Position numbers and translations under genes: made by a program
Shown: piece after piece, positions 1-8,703 of the stretch
How positions within the stretch are numbered: position 1 is the first letter of the stretch
How the letters are laid out: every line of letters starts with the position of its first letter
Origin: Flavobacterium sp. N1994
GTDB lineage: Bacteria > Bacteroidota > Bacteroidia > Flavobacteriales > Flavobacteriaceae
Length of the DNA: 64,000 nt
Assembly: GCF_025947145.1 (NCBI RefSeq)
Contig: NZ_CP109999.1
Span: forward strand, 620,001 to 684,000
Direction: 5' to 3'
The notes under the pieces: generated by a model
Database searches by the model: none
Told to the model about the DNA's origin: nothing
Seen by the model: only the letters and a program-made list of their open reading frames with translations

Positions 1-22
1 GTTTGAATCCAGTCGAGGTCAC
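1..22 (+). tRNA. Possible 3' end of a tRNA cut by the window edge
   Basis: The first bases read like the end of a T arm and acceptor stem. A T-loop-like TTTGAAT is followed by CC, then CGAGGTC and a discriminator A at 22. The usual C56 of the T loop is T here, CCA is not encoded, and the 5' part lies outside the window, so the isotype cannot be read. A terminator-like hairpin follows at 43-76, which supports a transcribed unit ending here. It could also be chance similarity. Confidence 0.4.
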
Positions 23-42
23 GAATTAATTCATTGAAATAA

Positions 43-76
43 AAAAAATGACAAGTTTACTTGATCATTTTTTTTG
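43..76 (+). terminator. Terminator-like hairpin after the possible tRNA
   Basis: AAAAAATGA and CAAG (43-55) pair with CTTG, one bulged A, and TCATTTTTT (60-73) around a 4-base loop, ending in a long T tract. The shape fits a rho-independent terminator on the + strand. Confidence 0.5.
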
Positions 77-80
77 TTTT

Positions 81-130
81 AAGGGATTATCAAAGCGGAG
101 CTTTGATGGATGTTGCGAAGCAAAATCCTT
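81..130. repeat. Double-hairpin intergenic element
   Basis: Two stem-loops lie back to back. ATCAAAGC (89-96), loop GGA, GCTTTGAT (100-107) is a perfect 8-bp stem. GGAT-G-TTGC (108-116), loop GAA, GCAA-A-ATCC (120-128) is an 8-bp stem with one internal mismatch. The outer AAGG and CCTT ends can also pair. It has no T tract and no coding potential. The form resembles REP-like intergenic elements, but only one copy is present here, so dispersal is not shown. Confidence 0.5.
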
Positions 131-140
131 ATATAACAAA

Positions 141-177
141 AAACCCAACTCTATGATTTAGTTGGGTTTTTACTTTT
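141..177 (-). terminator. Terminator of the MoxR/VWA operon
   Basis: AAAACCCAACT and AGTTGGGTTTTT form an 11-bp stem around a 9-base loop just past the stop of the MoxR-type gene. A/T tracts on both sides would let it work in either direction. Confidence 0.8.
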
Positions 178-184
178 TGTTCGA

Positions 185-1648
185 TTACAATTTATTGATA
201 TAACTACTATACAAATCCTTAAACTGATAGCCTTCCTCTACTCTATCTTTGCTTAATTTATCATATTCTACCAAGCCCCAAAGCACAAACTCTTTTAGAA
301 AATACTTGTCTTCTTTGGCTAACTCAGGTTGGTATTTCTGTATTAAATCTTCTAAAGGTTTAACAGCATCCAATTGTTTTTTATATTCTTCATCCGAAGC
401 ATCATCTAGCAATTCAAAACCTGTTTCCGTGAAGAACCATTCTAAGATTTTAGCGTATGGACTGGCGTCAATATCTTTTTCTAGTTTTTCTATTTTTGGA
501 AAAAAGGCAGGAAAGAAAGTATGGATTGCATCTCCTATCAAATGTTGAGCAACCACAGCAGCTCCTTCTTGTTCCCCTTCATAAACCAATTCTACTTTTC
601 CTGTTATAGCTGGAATAATACCCATAAAATCAGATAATCGTACCGTTGTTGTTTCTGAATCTGATTTCAAAGCTCTACGTTCGGCAGTACTTAATAAATT
701 CTCATAAGCAGTAATAGTCATTCGGGCACTCACTCCACTTTTATTATCTATAAATTCACTTTCTCGGGCTTCAAAGGCAATTTGCTCTAATAAATCTTTA
801 GCTAATGAAGGAACATTAACGGAATCTGATTGTTGTTGATCTAATTTAGCTTCTTGATGGGTAATGGTTCTGGCTACAGCAATATTTTCGGGATAATGTG
901 TCAAAATTTGAGAACCTATTCTATCTTTCAAAGGAGTTACAATACTACCACGATTAGTATAATCTTCTGGATTGGCTGTAAATACAAATTGCATATCCAA
1001 AGGCATTCTCAACTTAAAACCACGTATTTGAATATCACCTTCTTGCAAAATATTAAACAAGGCTACTTGAATTCGGGCTTGTAAATCGGGTAATTCATTG
1101 ATTACAAAAATGCAGCGATTGGCTCTGGGTATCATTCCAAAATGAATCACTCTATCATCTGCATACGACAATTTTAAATTAGCTGCTTTTATCGGATCAA
1201 CATCTCCTATTAAATCGGCAACCGTTACATCTGGAGTGGCTAATTTTTCTGAAAAACGTTCGCTTCTGTGTAACCAAGAAATGGGAGTAGCATCGCCATG
1301 TTCTGCTATTAAATCTTTGGCAAAACGAGAAATGGGATTGAATGGATCATCATTAATTTCTGAACCTGAAACAAAAGGGATGTATTCGTCCAAAAGTTCA
1401 ATCATTTTTCTGGCAAGCCTTGTTTTCGCTTGACCTCTAAGACCAAGCAAATTAATGTTATGCCTTGATAAAATAGCGCGCTCTAATTCGGGTATCACCG
1501 TATTTTCAAATCCGTGTACACCTTCAAAAGTAGGTTGCCCTGATTTAATTTTAGTCCTAAGATTATCTCTCAACTCGTCTTTAATACTTCGAGAAACATA
1601 TCCTGATTTCTTTAATTCGCCTAGTGTTTTTATATTTTCTGTTTTCAT
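185..1648 (-). CDS. MoxR-type AAA+ ATPase (magnesium chelatase subunit I-like)
   Basis: A cytoplasmic AAA+ ATPase, 487 aa from the chosen start. The Walker A motif is GLRGQAKTR near residues 69-77. The Walker B region reads CIFVINELPDL, with Asn where the usual Asp stands. A sensor-1-like FTANPEDY and an arginine-bearing LKDRI follow, as in MoxR/ChlI proteins. These ATPases usually act with a VWA-domain partner as a chaperone-like or metal-insertion pair, and that partner is directly upstream (1653-2771), 4 bases away. An in-frame ATG 45 bases further upstream would overlap the VWA gene, so the ATG at 1648 was chosen. The substrate is unknown. Family call is firm, role is inferred. Confidence 0.85.
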   Translation of the reverse strand: MKTENIKTLGELKKSGYVSRSIKDELRDNLRTKIKSGQPTFEGVHGFENTVIPELERAILSRHNINLLGLRGQAKTRLARKMIELLDEYIPFVSGSEINDDPFNPISRFAKDLIAEHGDATPISWLHRSERFSEKLATPDVTVADLIGDVDPIKAANLKLSYADDRVIHFGMIPRANRCIFVINELPDLQARIQVALFNILQEGDIQIRGFKLRMPLDMQFVFTANPEDYTNRGSIVTPLKDRIGSQILTHYPENIAVARTITHQEAKLDQQQSDSVNVPSLAKDLLEQIAFEARESEFIDNKSGVSARMTITAYENLLSTAERRALKSDSETTTVRLSDFMGIIPAITGKVELVYEGEQEGAAVVAQHLIGDAIHTFFPAFFPKIEKLEKDIDASPYAKILEWFFTETGFELLDDASDEEYKKQLDAVKPLEDLIQKYQPELAKEDKYFLKEFVLWGLVEYDKLSKDRVEEGYQFKDLYSSYINKL

Positions 1649-1652
1649 AGTC

Positions 1653-2771
1653 TTATTTAATTTTCTTCTTTCTATTGGTTTCGTAATCTTCAAAAATCAT
1701 TTCTCCTAATCCTTTTAATCCTGTGTAAAAAGCCTTTCCTTGATTGGCTTCCGTAAAACGATTGACAAATTTTTGCAGATAAGGATCATTGGCAATCATA
1801 AAAGTGGTTATTGGGATGTGAAGTTTTCGGGCTTGAGCGGCTTGATTGTAGCATTGCTCTACAATGTATTCGTCTAATCCGTTACTGTTCATATAATACG
1901 TTCCATCTTTTTCCCGAACACAGCTAGGCTTTCCGTCGGTAATCATAAAGATTTGTTTGTTGGTATTGCGTTTTCTTCGCAACATGTCCATTGCCAATTG
2001 TAATCCGGCAACGGTATTGGTATGATAAGGGCCTACTTTTAAATGAGGTAAATCTTTGATGGCAATGGGCCAAGCATCGTTTCCAAAAACCAAAATATCA
2101 ATAGTGTCTTTTGGATAACGAGTGGTGATTAATTCTGCTAAAGCCATAGCCACTTTCTTGGCTGGAGTAATTCGGTCTTCTCCATATAAAATCATACTGT
2201 GGCTGATGTCAATCATCAAAACGGTACTCATTTGTGCTTTGAATTTTGATTCTTCGACTACCAAATCGTTTTCTGTTAATCTAAATTCGTCAGCTCCATT
2301 ATTAATTTGAGCGTTCTTCAGACTTTCTGTCAAAGAAATACTTTCCAAACTATCCCCAAAATGGTATTCTCTATATTCACCTGTTTGTTCATCTCCACTA
2401 CCCGAATGCTTAGTTTTATGGTTTCCTGAACCAGAGCGTTTAAGATTACCAAATATTTGGTCTAAAGCTTGCTGCCGAATGGCTCGTTCCGTTTTAGCTG
2501 TTATACCCGTTCCAGAAGTCCCATCCTCTTTGAGTTCTTCTCTGATGTAGCCTTTTTTCTTTAAATCCTCAATAAAGTCATCAATAGTGTAATCGGAATC
2601 TGTGAGTTTGTATTCCACATCCAATTGTCGTAACCAATCGATAGCTTCCTCAAAATCACCTGAAGTATGGGTAATCAACTCTTTGAAAATTTCAAATAAT
2701 TTATCAAAAGGAGATTGAAAGGGTGCTTCGTATTTTTTGAATAAAAAACCTTTTTTAGTATGCTTTTCCAT
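1653..2771 (-). CDS. VWA-domain protein, partner of the MoxR-type ATPase
   Basis: A 372-aa cytoplasmic protein with no signal peptide or membrane segment. The N-terminal 170 residues are helical and charged, with a Gly/Ser/His-rich linker around 112-130. A von Willebrand A domain follows: the MIDAS motif DISHS (188-192), a downstream Thr in HTNTVAG, and TDGKPS. This arrangement resembles the integrin-I half of BchD/ChlD and of MoxR-associated VWA proteins. It is the first gene of a two-gene operon with the AAA+ ATPase 4 bases downstream. The pair probably remodels or activates another protein. Nothing nearby reveals the target. Confidence 0.85.
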   Translation of the reverse strand: MEKHTKKGFLFKKYEAPFQSPFDKLFEIFKELITHTSGDFEEAIDWLRQLDVEYKLTDSDYTIDDFIEDLKKKGYIREELKEDGTSGTGITAKTERAIRQQALDQIFGNLKRSGSGNHKTKHSGSGDEQTGEYREYHFGDSLESISLTESLKNAQINNGADEFRLTENDLVVEESKFKAQMSTVLMIDISHSMILYGEDRITPAKKVAMALAELITTRYPKDTIDILVFGNDAWPIAIKDLPHLKVGPYHTNTVAGLQLAMDMLRRKRNTNKQIFMITDGKPSCVREKDGTYYMNSNGLDEYIVEQCYNQAAQARKLHIPITTFMIANDPYLQKFVNRFTEANQGKAFYTGLKGLGEMIFEDYETNRKKKIK

Positions 2772-2842
2772 AATTTTTAAAATTACACTATAGCGTTCAT
2801 AAAGTAGCTAGAACGAGTATTAATTTTTAGTTAAAGTCTACA

Positions 2843-4126
2843 TCATTCCTTCCTTTTATCCTCGAAATCAAATTCACGCAACTGAGGCGCTTTAAAGAAA
2901 GTAATGGCTATAACTCCCATAGTCAAACAACCTCCAACAACCACGGCCCTAACAGTTCCAAGCCAATGCGCCATTACCCCACTTTCGAAATCGCCAAATT
3001 CATTAGAGGAACTAACAAACATGGTGTTCACTGCCGAAACTCGGCCACGCATATCGTCGGGTGTTACTAATTGCAATATGGTACTTCGGATAACAACACT
3101 CACGGCATCAAACATTCCAGAAAGGATTAGCATCACGACCGAAAGATAAAAGTTAGTAGAAATCCCGAAAACAATTATCGATAAGGCAAATCCGGTTACA
3201 CATAAAAAGAGTTTCTTCCCTGGTTTGTTTTTTAATGGTAAAAAAGCTAGTAATCCCAAGGTAATCAAAGCACCTATTCCAGGAGAGGCTCTAAGAACTC
3301 CAAAGCCCATTTCGTTTACATGCAAAATTTCCTTTTGATAAACTGGCAATAAAGCCACTGCTCCACCAAACAATACCGAAAACATATCCAAACATTGCGC
3401 TGCCAAAAGCGTTGGAGTTCGTAATACAAATCGCAAGCCTTCTGCTACACTTTGCAAAACAGGTTCTTTAATTTTGTTTAATATTGGTTTAACCGAAATA
3501 GATAAAACAGGGATATACAAAAGTATTTCTATTAAAATGACTGCGAATAGTCCAGCTGTAATTCCTTTCCATGCAATGAAAATCCCAGCCACTAATGGCC
3601 CTAAAACAGAACCCATTTGCCAAGACATACTGCTCCAACTAGTAGCATTGGCATAATGTTCACGTGGGACAACCAATCCAAATAAAGAAAACATCGATGG
3701 ACTAAAAAACGAGCGCAATACACCACCTAGAAATACAAAACCATAAATGGCCAAAACTATTGTGGAAACAGAGAAATAGCCACTTACCACTGGCATACCA
3801 ATTATAAAAAGACAAATAGCAATCAACACATAACCTGTTAGGCAAAGCATAACCATTTTTCTTTTTTCATTCAAATCAACGAAATGGCCAGCAAATAAAG
3901 AACAACCAATAGCTGGAATAACCTCGGCTAGACCAACATACCCTAAAGATAACTTACTGTTGGTAATATGATAAACCCAATAGTATAAAATAGTAGATTG
4001 CATATTGAGTGCAAATAGAAGTCCGAAACGAGCCGCCAGAAAAGATTGAAACTCTTTTATTTTAAGAGAAGGGTTTTTATAAAAAAATCCGGAGGGCTTT
4101 GATGCAGAAGAGTTTTCATTATCCAT
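2843..4126 (-). CDS. MFS transporter (MFS_3/enterobactin-exporter-like)
   Basis: A 427-aa inner-membrane protein with about 12 hydrophobic segments and no signal peptide. The RFGLLFALNMQ start of TM1 and the loop GHFVDLNEKRKMV between TM2 and TM3 fit the major facilitator fold, and GRVSAVNTMFVSSSNEFGDFESG near the end is typical of the EntS/MFS_3 branch. It probably uses the proton gradient to export a small molecule; the substrate is unknown. The reading frame extends 41 codons further upstream, but that stretch is not membrane-like or conserved-looking, so MDNENSS was chosen as the start. It is divergent from the pentapeptide-repeat gene. Confidence 0.8.
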   Translation of the reverse strand: MDNENSSASKPSGFFYKNPSLKIKEFQSFLAARFGLLFALNMQSTILYYWVYHITNSKLSLGYVGLAEVIPAIGCSLFAGHFVDLNEKRKMVMLCLTGYVLIAICLFIIGMPVVSGYFSVSTIVLAIYGFVFLGGVLRSFFSPSMFSLFGLVVPREHYANATSWSSMSWQMGSVLGPLVAGIFIAWKGITAGLFAVILIEILLYIPVLSISVKPILNKIKEPVLQSVAEGLRFVLRTPTLLAAQCLDMFSVLFGGAVALLPVYQKEILHVNEMGFGVLRASPGIGALITLGLLAFLPLKNKPGKKLFLCVTGFALSIIVFGISTNFYLSVVMLILSGMFDAVSVVIRSTILQLVTPDDMRGRVSAVNTMFVSSSNEFGDFESGVMAHWLGTVRAVVVGGCLTMGVIAITFFKAPQLREFDFEDKRKE

Positions 4127-4285
4127 AGTTAAAAAAATCTGTTGGGATAGTTTTGTAAATTTAGTGTTTTGCAACAAATGGATTTTGACCTCTACTCTAT
4201 TTATCGTTATATTAACATAAACTGAATTGATATTAGGGGAACTAACCAAATAAATTCTTTAGTTTTACCAACTTTAAAAACTCCT

Positions 4286-4858
4286 ATGTCCTCTGATTAT
4301 ATACTTGACGAAAAATTTGAAGATGTCTTCTTTTTAGAAGCCGATATCAAATACAAAGATTACGAAAACTGTACCTTCCACAATTGTGATTTTACCGATT
4401 GTACCTTTCAAACCGTGACTTTTATAGATTGTAATTTCTTTGATTGCAATTTTAAGGAAACCAAAATCAATTATGTGTCCTTACGTGGCGTTCAGTTTAC
4501 CAAATGTGATTTTACTGCGGTTAACTTTGCTATGACAGACCAAGTGATTTATGAGTTTAACTTTAAAGATTGCTTGTTGGATTATGCCAAATTCTACGCC
4601 TTAAAACTTAAAAAAATGCAGTTCATCAATTGCAGTATGATTTCGGTAGATTTTATGGCGAGTGATTTAACTGAAGCCGTATTTGATAATTGCAACCTAA
4701 GAAGAGCCGTATTTATTGACACCATTGCCAATAAAACCGATTTTTACACCAGCTACGACTATACCATAGATCCAGAAAAAAACAAACTTAAGAAAGCGGT
4801 TTTCTCAACGGATGGTTTGAAAGGATTATTAGAGAAATATGATTTGATTATAAAATAA
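4286..4858 (+). CDS. Pentapeptide-repeat protein
   Basis: A 190-aa cytoplasmic protein built from five-residue repeats of the A(D/N)LXX kind. Runs such as CTFHNCDFTDCTFQ and DCNFFDCNF fill residues 28-65, with further repeats to about 150. Such proteins fold into a right-handed quadrilateral beta-helix. Some (Qnr, MfpA, McbG) mimic DNA and protect gyrase, but most have no known function. The centre positions are mainly F and L, and Cys is common. Nothing in the context points to quinolone protection. It is convergent with guaC and their stop codons abut. Confidence 0.8.
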   Translation: MSSDYILDEKFEDVFFLEADIKYKDYENCTFHNCDFTDCTFQTVTFIDCNFFDCNFKETKINYVSLRGVQFTKCDFTAVNFAMTDQVIYEFNFKDCLLDYAKFYALKLKKMQFINCSMISVDFMASDLTEAVFDNCNLRRAVFIDTIANKTDFYTSYDYTIDPEKNKLKKAVFSTDGLKGLLEKYDLIIK

Positions 4859-5899
4859 TTACTTTGTAAATACTCTGTTTTCCTGCTCTATTACTCGGAT
4901 AAAAGTAGTTCGTTTAGTCAACTCTTTTAATTTAGAAGCTCCAACATAAGTACAGGTACTTCTGATGCCTCCTAAAATATCATGAAGGGTATCAATCACA
5001 TTGCCTTTAAAAGGAACTTGAACTGTTTTTCCTTCACTTGCACGATATTCCGCCACACCTCCTACATGTTTCTTCATAGCGGTTTCCGAACTCATTCCGT
5101 AGAACTGTTTGAACTTCTCGCCATTAACTTCAATCATCTCACCACCACTTTCGGCATGTCCTGCTAGCATTCCGCCAAGCATTACAAAATCGGCACCTGC
5201 TCCAAAAGCTTTAGCCACATCGCCAGGAATGGCACAACCTCCATCACTAATAATATGGCCTCCTAATCCATGAGCTGCATCGGCACATTCTATAATGGCT
5301 GAAAGTTGCGGATACCCAACTCCGGTTTTTACTCGAGTAGTACAAACAGAACCTGGACCAATTCCCACTTTCACTATATCGGCACCTTCTAAAAGCAATT
5401 CTTCTACCATTTCACCAGTAACTACATTACCAGCAATAATTACTTTATTTGGATATTGTTTTCGGGCTTGTCTTAAGAAATCAACAAAATGCTCTGAGTA
5501 GCCATTGGCAACATCAATACAAATGAATTTTAGTTGAGGATTAGATTCAAATATTTCGGCAATCTTTTTGAAATCATTTTTTCCCGTTCCAGTGCTAACG
5601 GCTATATAATCGCAAATATCAGCCGGAGCATTTTTAATGAAATCATTCCATTGCTGTACTGTGTAATGTTTATGTATTGCCGTAAATAGTTTTTCTTTAG
5701 CTAAAGCCAACGCCATTTCAAAAGTCCCCACCGTATCCATATTGGCAGCCATTATTGGAATTCCTGTCCAAGTCGCGGTACTGTGCATGAACTTAAATTC
5801 GCGCTCCAAACTCACTTGCGCTCTACTGTTTAAAGTGGAACGTTTTGGACGTATCATAACATCTTTAAATCCTAATTTTATGTCGGTTTCAATTCTCAT
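4859..5899 (-). CDS. guaC: GMP reductase
   Basis: Converts GMP to IMP and ammonia with NADPH in purine salvage. The 346-aa length and the absence of CBS domains separate it from IMP dehydrogenase. The catalytic loop GPGSVCTTR carries Cys186, the same position as in the Escherichia coli enzyme. NMDTVGTF near residue 53 and [36 protein letters not shown] belong to the phosphate-binding TIM barrel. It stands alone; a -7-like TAAATTTG lies on its strand at 5921-5928, but no clear -33 box was found. Confidence 0.95.
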   Translation of the reverse strand: MRIETDIKLGFKDVMIRPKRSTLNSRAQVSLEREFKFMHSTATWTGIPIMAANMDTVGTFEMALALAKEKLFTAIHKHYTVQQWNDFIKNAPADICDYIAVSTGTGKNDFKKIAEIFESNPQLKFICIDVANGYSEHFVDFLRQARKQYPNKVIIAGNVVTGEMVEELLLEGADIVKVGIGPGSVCTTRVKTGVGYPQLSAIIECADAAHGLGGHIISDGGCAIPGDVAKAFGAGADFVMLGGMLAGHAESGGEMIEVNGEKFKQFYGMSSETAMKKHVGGVAEYRASEGKTVQVPFKGNVIDTLHDILGGIRSTCTYVGASKLKELTKRTTFIRVIEQENRVFTK

Positions 5900-6084
5900 T
5901 TTACTAAAATTCTATGGATTCAAATTTATAATTTTGAAAGTATCTCGATAGGATTTTCTAAAAAAGTAATCAGGAATTTATCAACAAGCATTTGATTTAA
6001 GCCTTATCATATTTTTGTTGAAGCCTTATGATTTTTTTGTAAGCCTTGCTATAAATCAATAAGTATGCAAAATACTGTGATTCA

Positions 6085-6678
6085 CTATCCGTGAATGGTT
6101 TCTTTATTCCCATAATTAGCAATGACTTGCGATTCAAACTCAAGCCACTCGCGCCAACGTTTTTCAACATCAATGCCTTTCCCATATTTTCTTGCATAGG
6201 TTATAAAAGTAGTATAGTGCCCTGCCTCACTTTCCATTAATTCTCTGTAGAATTTGGATAACTCTTCATCTTGTATATTTTCTGAAAGTACTTTAAAACG
6301 TTCACAGCTACGGGCTTCAATCATAGCCGAAAAAAGCAAACGTTCCACCAATCCTGAAACTCGGCTTCCTGTATTGCTACGTTTCATGTATTGCGCCAAT
6401 TCGTTTACATAATCATCTTTGCGCTCACGACCTAGTTTCAGTCCACGCTTTTTGATGATATCGTGCACTTGCTCAAAATGGTCTAATTCTTCTTTGGCCA
6501 AAGCCAATAAATCGGTAACCAAATCTTCATGCTCCGAATTATTAGTAATGATAGTTATGGCATTCGTGGCCGCTTTTTGTTCGCACCAAGCATGATCCGT
6601 TAGAATTTCTTCAATGTTTTTCTCTACAATGTTGACCCATCTTGGGTCGGTTGGCAGTTCTAAACGTAATACTCCCAT
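6085..6678 (-). CDS. miaE: MiaE-like tRNA-(ms2io6A37) hydroxylase
   Basis: A 197-aa ferritin-like diiron protein. MiaE hydroxylates the isopentenyl side chain of ms2i6A37 in tRNAs that read U-starting codons. The metal-ligand pattern is visible as EELDHFEQ, IEARSCERF and ESEAGHY, spaced as in the MiaE family (Glu, Glu-x2-His, Glu, Glu, Glu-x2-His). There is no signal peptide. Monocistronic; a -7 element TATTTTTG lies on its strand at 6705-6712, 27 bases before the ATG. About 145 bases past the stop contain three spaced AAGCCTT repeats with no clear role. Confidence 0.85.
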   Translation of the reverse strand: MGVLRLELPTDPRWVNIVEKNIEEILTDHAWCEQKAATNAITIITNNSEHEDLVTDLLALAKEELDHFEQVHDIIKKRGLKLGRERKDDYVNELAQYMKRSNTGSRVSGLVERLLFSAMIEARSCERFKVLSENIQDEELSKFYRELMESEAGHYTTFITYARKYGKGIDVEKRWREWLEFESQVIANYGNKETIHG

Positions 6679-6767
6679 ACTAAAGTGGCTTAAAAATTAT
6701 AGGTCAAAAATACATATTTTACGATAGGTTGGAAAATTGATTTCGTCTAATCAGAATTTTTTTGAAG

Positions 6768-7445
6768 TTAGGAAATAATCTTTCCGTCTTCCATGGTTAT
6801 GGTTCTGTTGGTTCTTTTGGCAAAATCAGTGTCATGCGTTACAATCAAGAGTGTTTGTTGCTTTTCGATGGCCAATTTATTGAAAATATCAAAAACCAAA
6901 TCACTGTTCTTTTTATCTAAATTCCCAGTAGGTTCATCTCCCATGATGATTAACGGATTATTGATTAACGCTCTTGCAATGGCTACTCTTTGTTTTTGTC
7001 CACCACTCAATTGATTCGGCATTTTCAAGGCTTGGTCCTCCATATCAAGCGTTCGCAAATGTTCCATAGCATTATGTTCAATTTCTGCTTCCGATAATTT
7101 ATTGAGTTTCATTCCTGGTAGCATGACATTTTTCAAGACATTATACTCCGATAATAAATAGTGAAACTGAAATACAAAACCAATCTTTTCATTTCTAATT
7201 TGGGCCAACTCCTTGTCTAATTTTCCGGTAATCAATTCATCATGGATAAACAATTGCCCTTCATAATCCGTATCCATAGTAGAGAGCAAATACAACAGAG
7301 TAGATTTACCACAACCTGATTTTCCAACTATGGAAACAAATTCACTATGATTAATACTCATGTCTATTTCTTTCAAGACCTGAAACTTTATTGGGTCGTA
7401 GAAATATTTGGTTAACTTTTTGGTCTCTAAAACTTTATCACTCAT
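6768..7445 (-). CDS. ABC transporter ATP-binding protein (LolD/MacB type)
   Basis: The 225-aa nucleotide-binding subunit of the exporter encoded with the two upstream genes. Walker A is GKSGCGKST (41-49), the signature is LSGGQKQR (146-153), Walker B is LIIMGDEPT (165-173), and the switch is VTHD. The order and spacing match the LolD/MacB/FtsE family, which works mechanically with FtsX-like permeases. It starts one base from the permease stop and is last in the operon. It powers export or extraction of a substrate across the envelope. Confidence 0.9.
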   Translation of the reverse strand: MSDKVLETKKLTKYFYDPIKFQVLKEIDMSINHSEFVSIVGKSGCGKSTLLYLLSTMDTDYEGQLFIHDELITGKLDKELAQIRNEKIGFVFQFHYLLSEYNVLKNVMLPGMKLNKLSEAEIEHNAMEHLRTLDMEDQALKMPNQLSGGQKQRVAIARALINNPLIIMGDEPTGNLDKKNSDLVFDIFNKLAIEKQQTLLIVTHDTDFAKRTNRTITMEDGKIIS

Positions 7446-7446
7446 G

Positions 7447-8703
7447 CTATTTACCTCTTATGATCTCTACAGGATCAATTTTACTCGCTTTTAAAGCTGG
7501 GAATAAACCTGCTACGAAAGTGGTTATCATAGCAAACGTAATTCCAATAATATAAAACATTGGATTATAATTAATAGGATAGGTTTTAATAGTGGGCAAT
7601 GAGGCTGTATTAAACGGAATAATATCAACAATATTCGATAAGATATAGCCAAAAAATAAACCGAACAATCCACCAGCAAATCCGATTATCATCGATAATG
7701 AGATAAAAATCCATTTAACATCATTCCCTGAAAAGCCAGTGGCTTTAAGAATAGCGATACTGTCCATCTTTTCAAAAATCATCATATTCAGAATATTATA
7801 AATTCCGAAGCCAGCCACTATCAACAATACAATCCCAACGGCATAAGAAATAATACTTCTAATGGAACTACCAGTTTCAAACTGGGAATTGGTGGTTTGA
7901 TAATCGATAGTATCCAAATCAAACTTTTCTTTAAACTCTTTGGCTAGAGCTGGAGCCGTTGTAATATCATAGGTTTTAACTTGTATATCAGTGATATAAT
8001 TGGTGGGTTCTCCCAAAAGTTTTTGGGCCGTAATTAAAGAAGTATAACTCATCGCATCGTCAATATCAGCAATACCAATTTGAGAAATTCCGACAACTTT
8101 TAAAGATGACAAATTACCTTTGGAAGTGGTAACTTTAATAATATCTCCTTTTTGCAAAAGCATTTTGTTGGCTAATCCTTTACCAATTATAATGCTATTG
8201 TTTTGCAATAAATCAGACACCTTCCCATCAACAATATAGTCGCTTATTTTGAATAATTTTTCTTCTGCTAATACATCAATACCATTAATTACTCCAGAAA
8301 GTTCTATAGTTCCCGAGTTAAAAAAAACTGGAGTCGTGACTTTCGGAGCCACATCAATAATGCGTTTATCTTGTTTTAAGGCGTGGATAATCGACTTGCA
8401 ATTGTAGATGGCTTTGCCTCTATCTTTAGGTTTTACAGAAGAAATAAAATTGGTATTGTCTTTATATTTTTTTGAAAAAGAAATAGGCTGGTTTTCAGAA
8501 GGTTTAATCTCGTTATATAAACGAACATGTGGCGTTCTGTTGAGCATCAATCCATCTAATAAATCATTCATCCCGTTCATAAAACTAACCAGCGTAATGA
8601 ACATAGCGATACCAAAAGTTACTCCAACCGCAGCAACAACAGTTTGTTTCAATCGCGCTCGAAGCAAATGCAAGGCTATGTTTAAAATGAGTTTAAAGTT
8701 CAT
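7447..8703 (-). CDS. ABC transporter permease, FtsX/MacB-like
   Basis: A 418-aa inner-membrane permease. One transmembrane segment lies near residues 20-45 (VVAAVGVTFGIAMFITLVSF). A large periplasmic domain of about 230 residues follows, then three C-terminal segments starting at SIISYAVGIVLLIVAGFGIYNIL. ILKATGFSGNDVKWIF and the final FPALKASKIDPVEIIRGK are hallmarks of the MacB/LolC-E family. Its start codon overlaps the stop of the membrane-fusion gene (TAATG), so the genes are translationally coupled. The substrate cannot be told from sequence: MacB relatives export peptides, lipids or antibiotics, while Lol proteins extract lipoproteins. Confidence 0.9.
   Translation of the reverse strand: MNFKLILNIALHLLRARLKQTVVAAVGVTFGIAMFITLVSFMNGMNDLLDGLMLNRTPHVRLYNEIKPSENQPISFSKKYKDNTNFISSVKPKDRGKAIYNCKSIIHALKQDKRIIDVAPKVTTPVFFNSGTIELSGVINGIDVLAEEKLFKISDYIVDGKVSDLLQNNSIIIGKGLANKMLLQKGDIIKVTTSKGNLSSLKVVGISQIGIADIDDAMSYTSLITAQKLLGEPTNYITDIQVKTYDITTAPALAKEFKEKFDLDTIDYQTTNSQFETGSSIRSIISYAVGIVLLIVAGFGIYNILNMMIFEKMDSIAILKATGFSGNDVKWIFISLSMIIGFAGGLFGLFFGYILSNIVDIIPFNTASLPTIKTYPINYNPMFYIIGITFAMITTFVAGLFPALKASKIDPVEIIRGK

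Noticed and set aside
4286-4858. Qnr-type quinolone protection gene
   Set aside because: The pentapeptide repeats are clear, but there are no Qnr-specific loops I can confirm, and most such proteins have other or unknown roles.
5999-6047. Three AAGCCTT repeats past miaE as a regulatory element
   Set aside because: The repeats are short, unevenly spaced and lack a stem or promoter. They may be chance in AT-rich DNA.
5997-6197. 66-aa frame on the - strand at the 3' end of miaE
   Set aside because: It overlaps the end of miaE in another frame and its composition reflects AT-rich repeats (AAGCCTT), with no sign of a start or domain.
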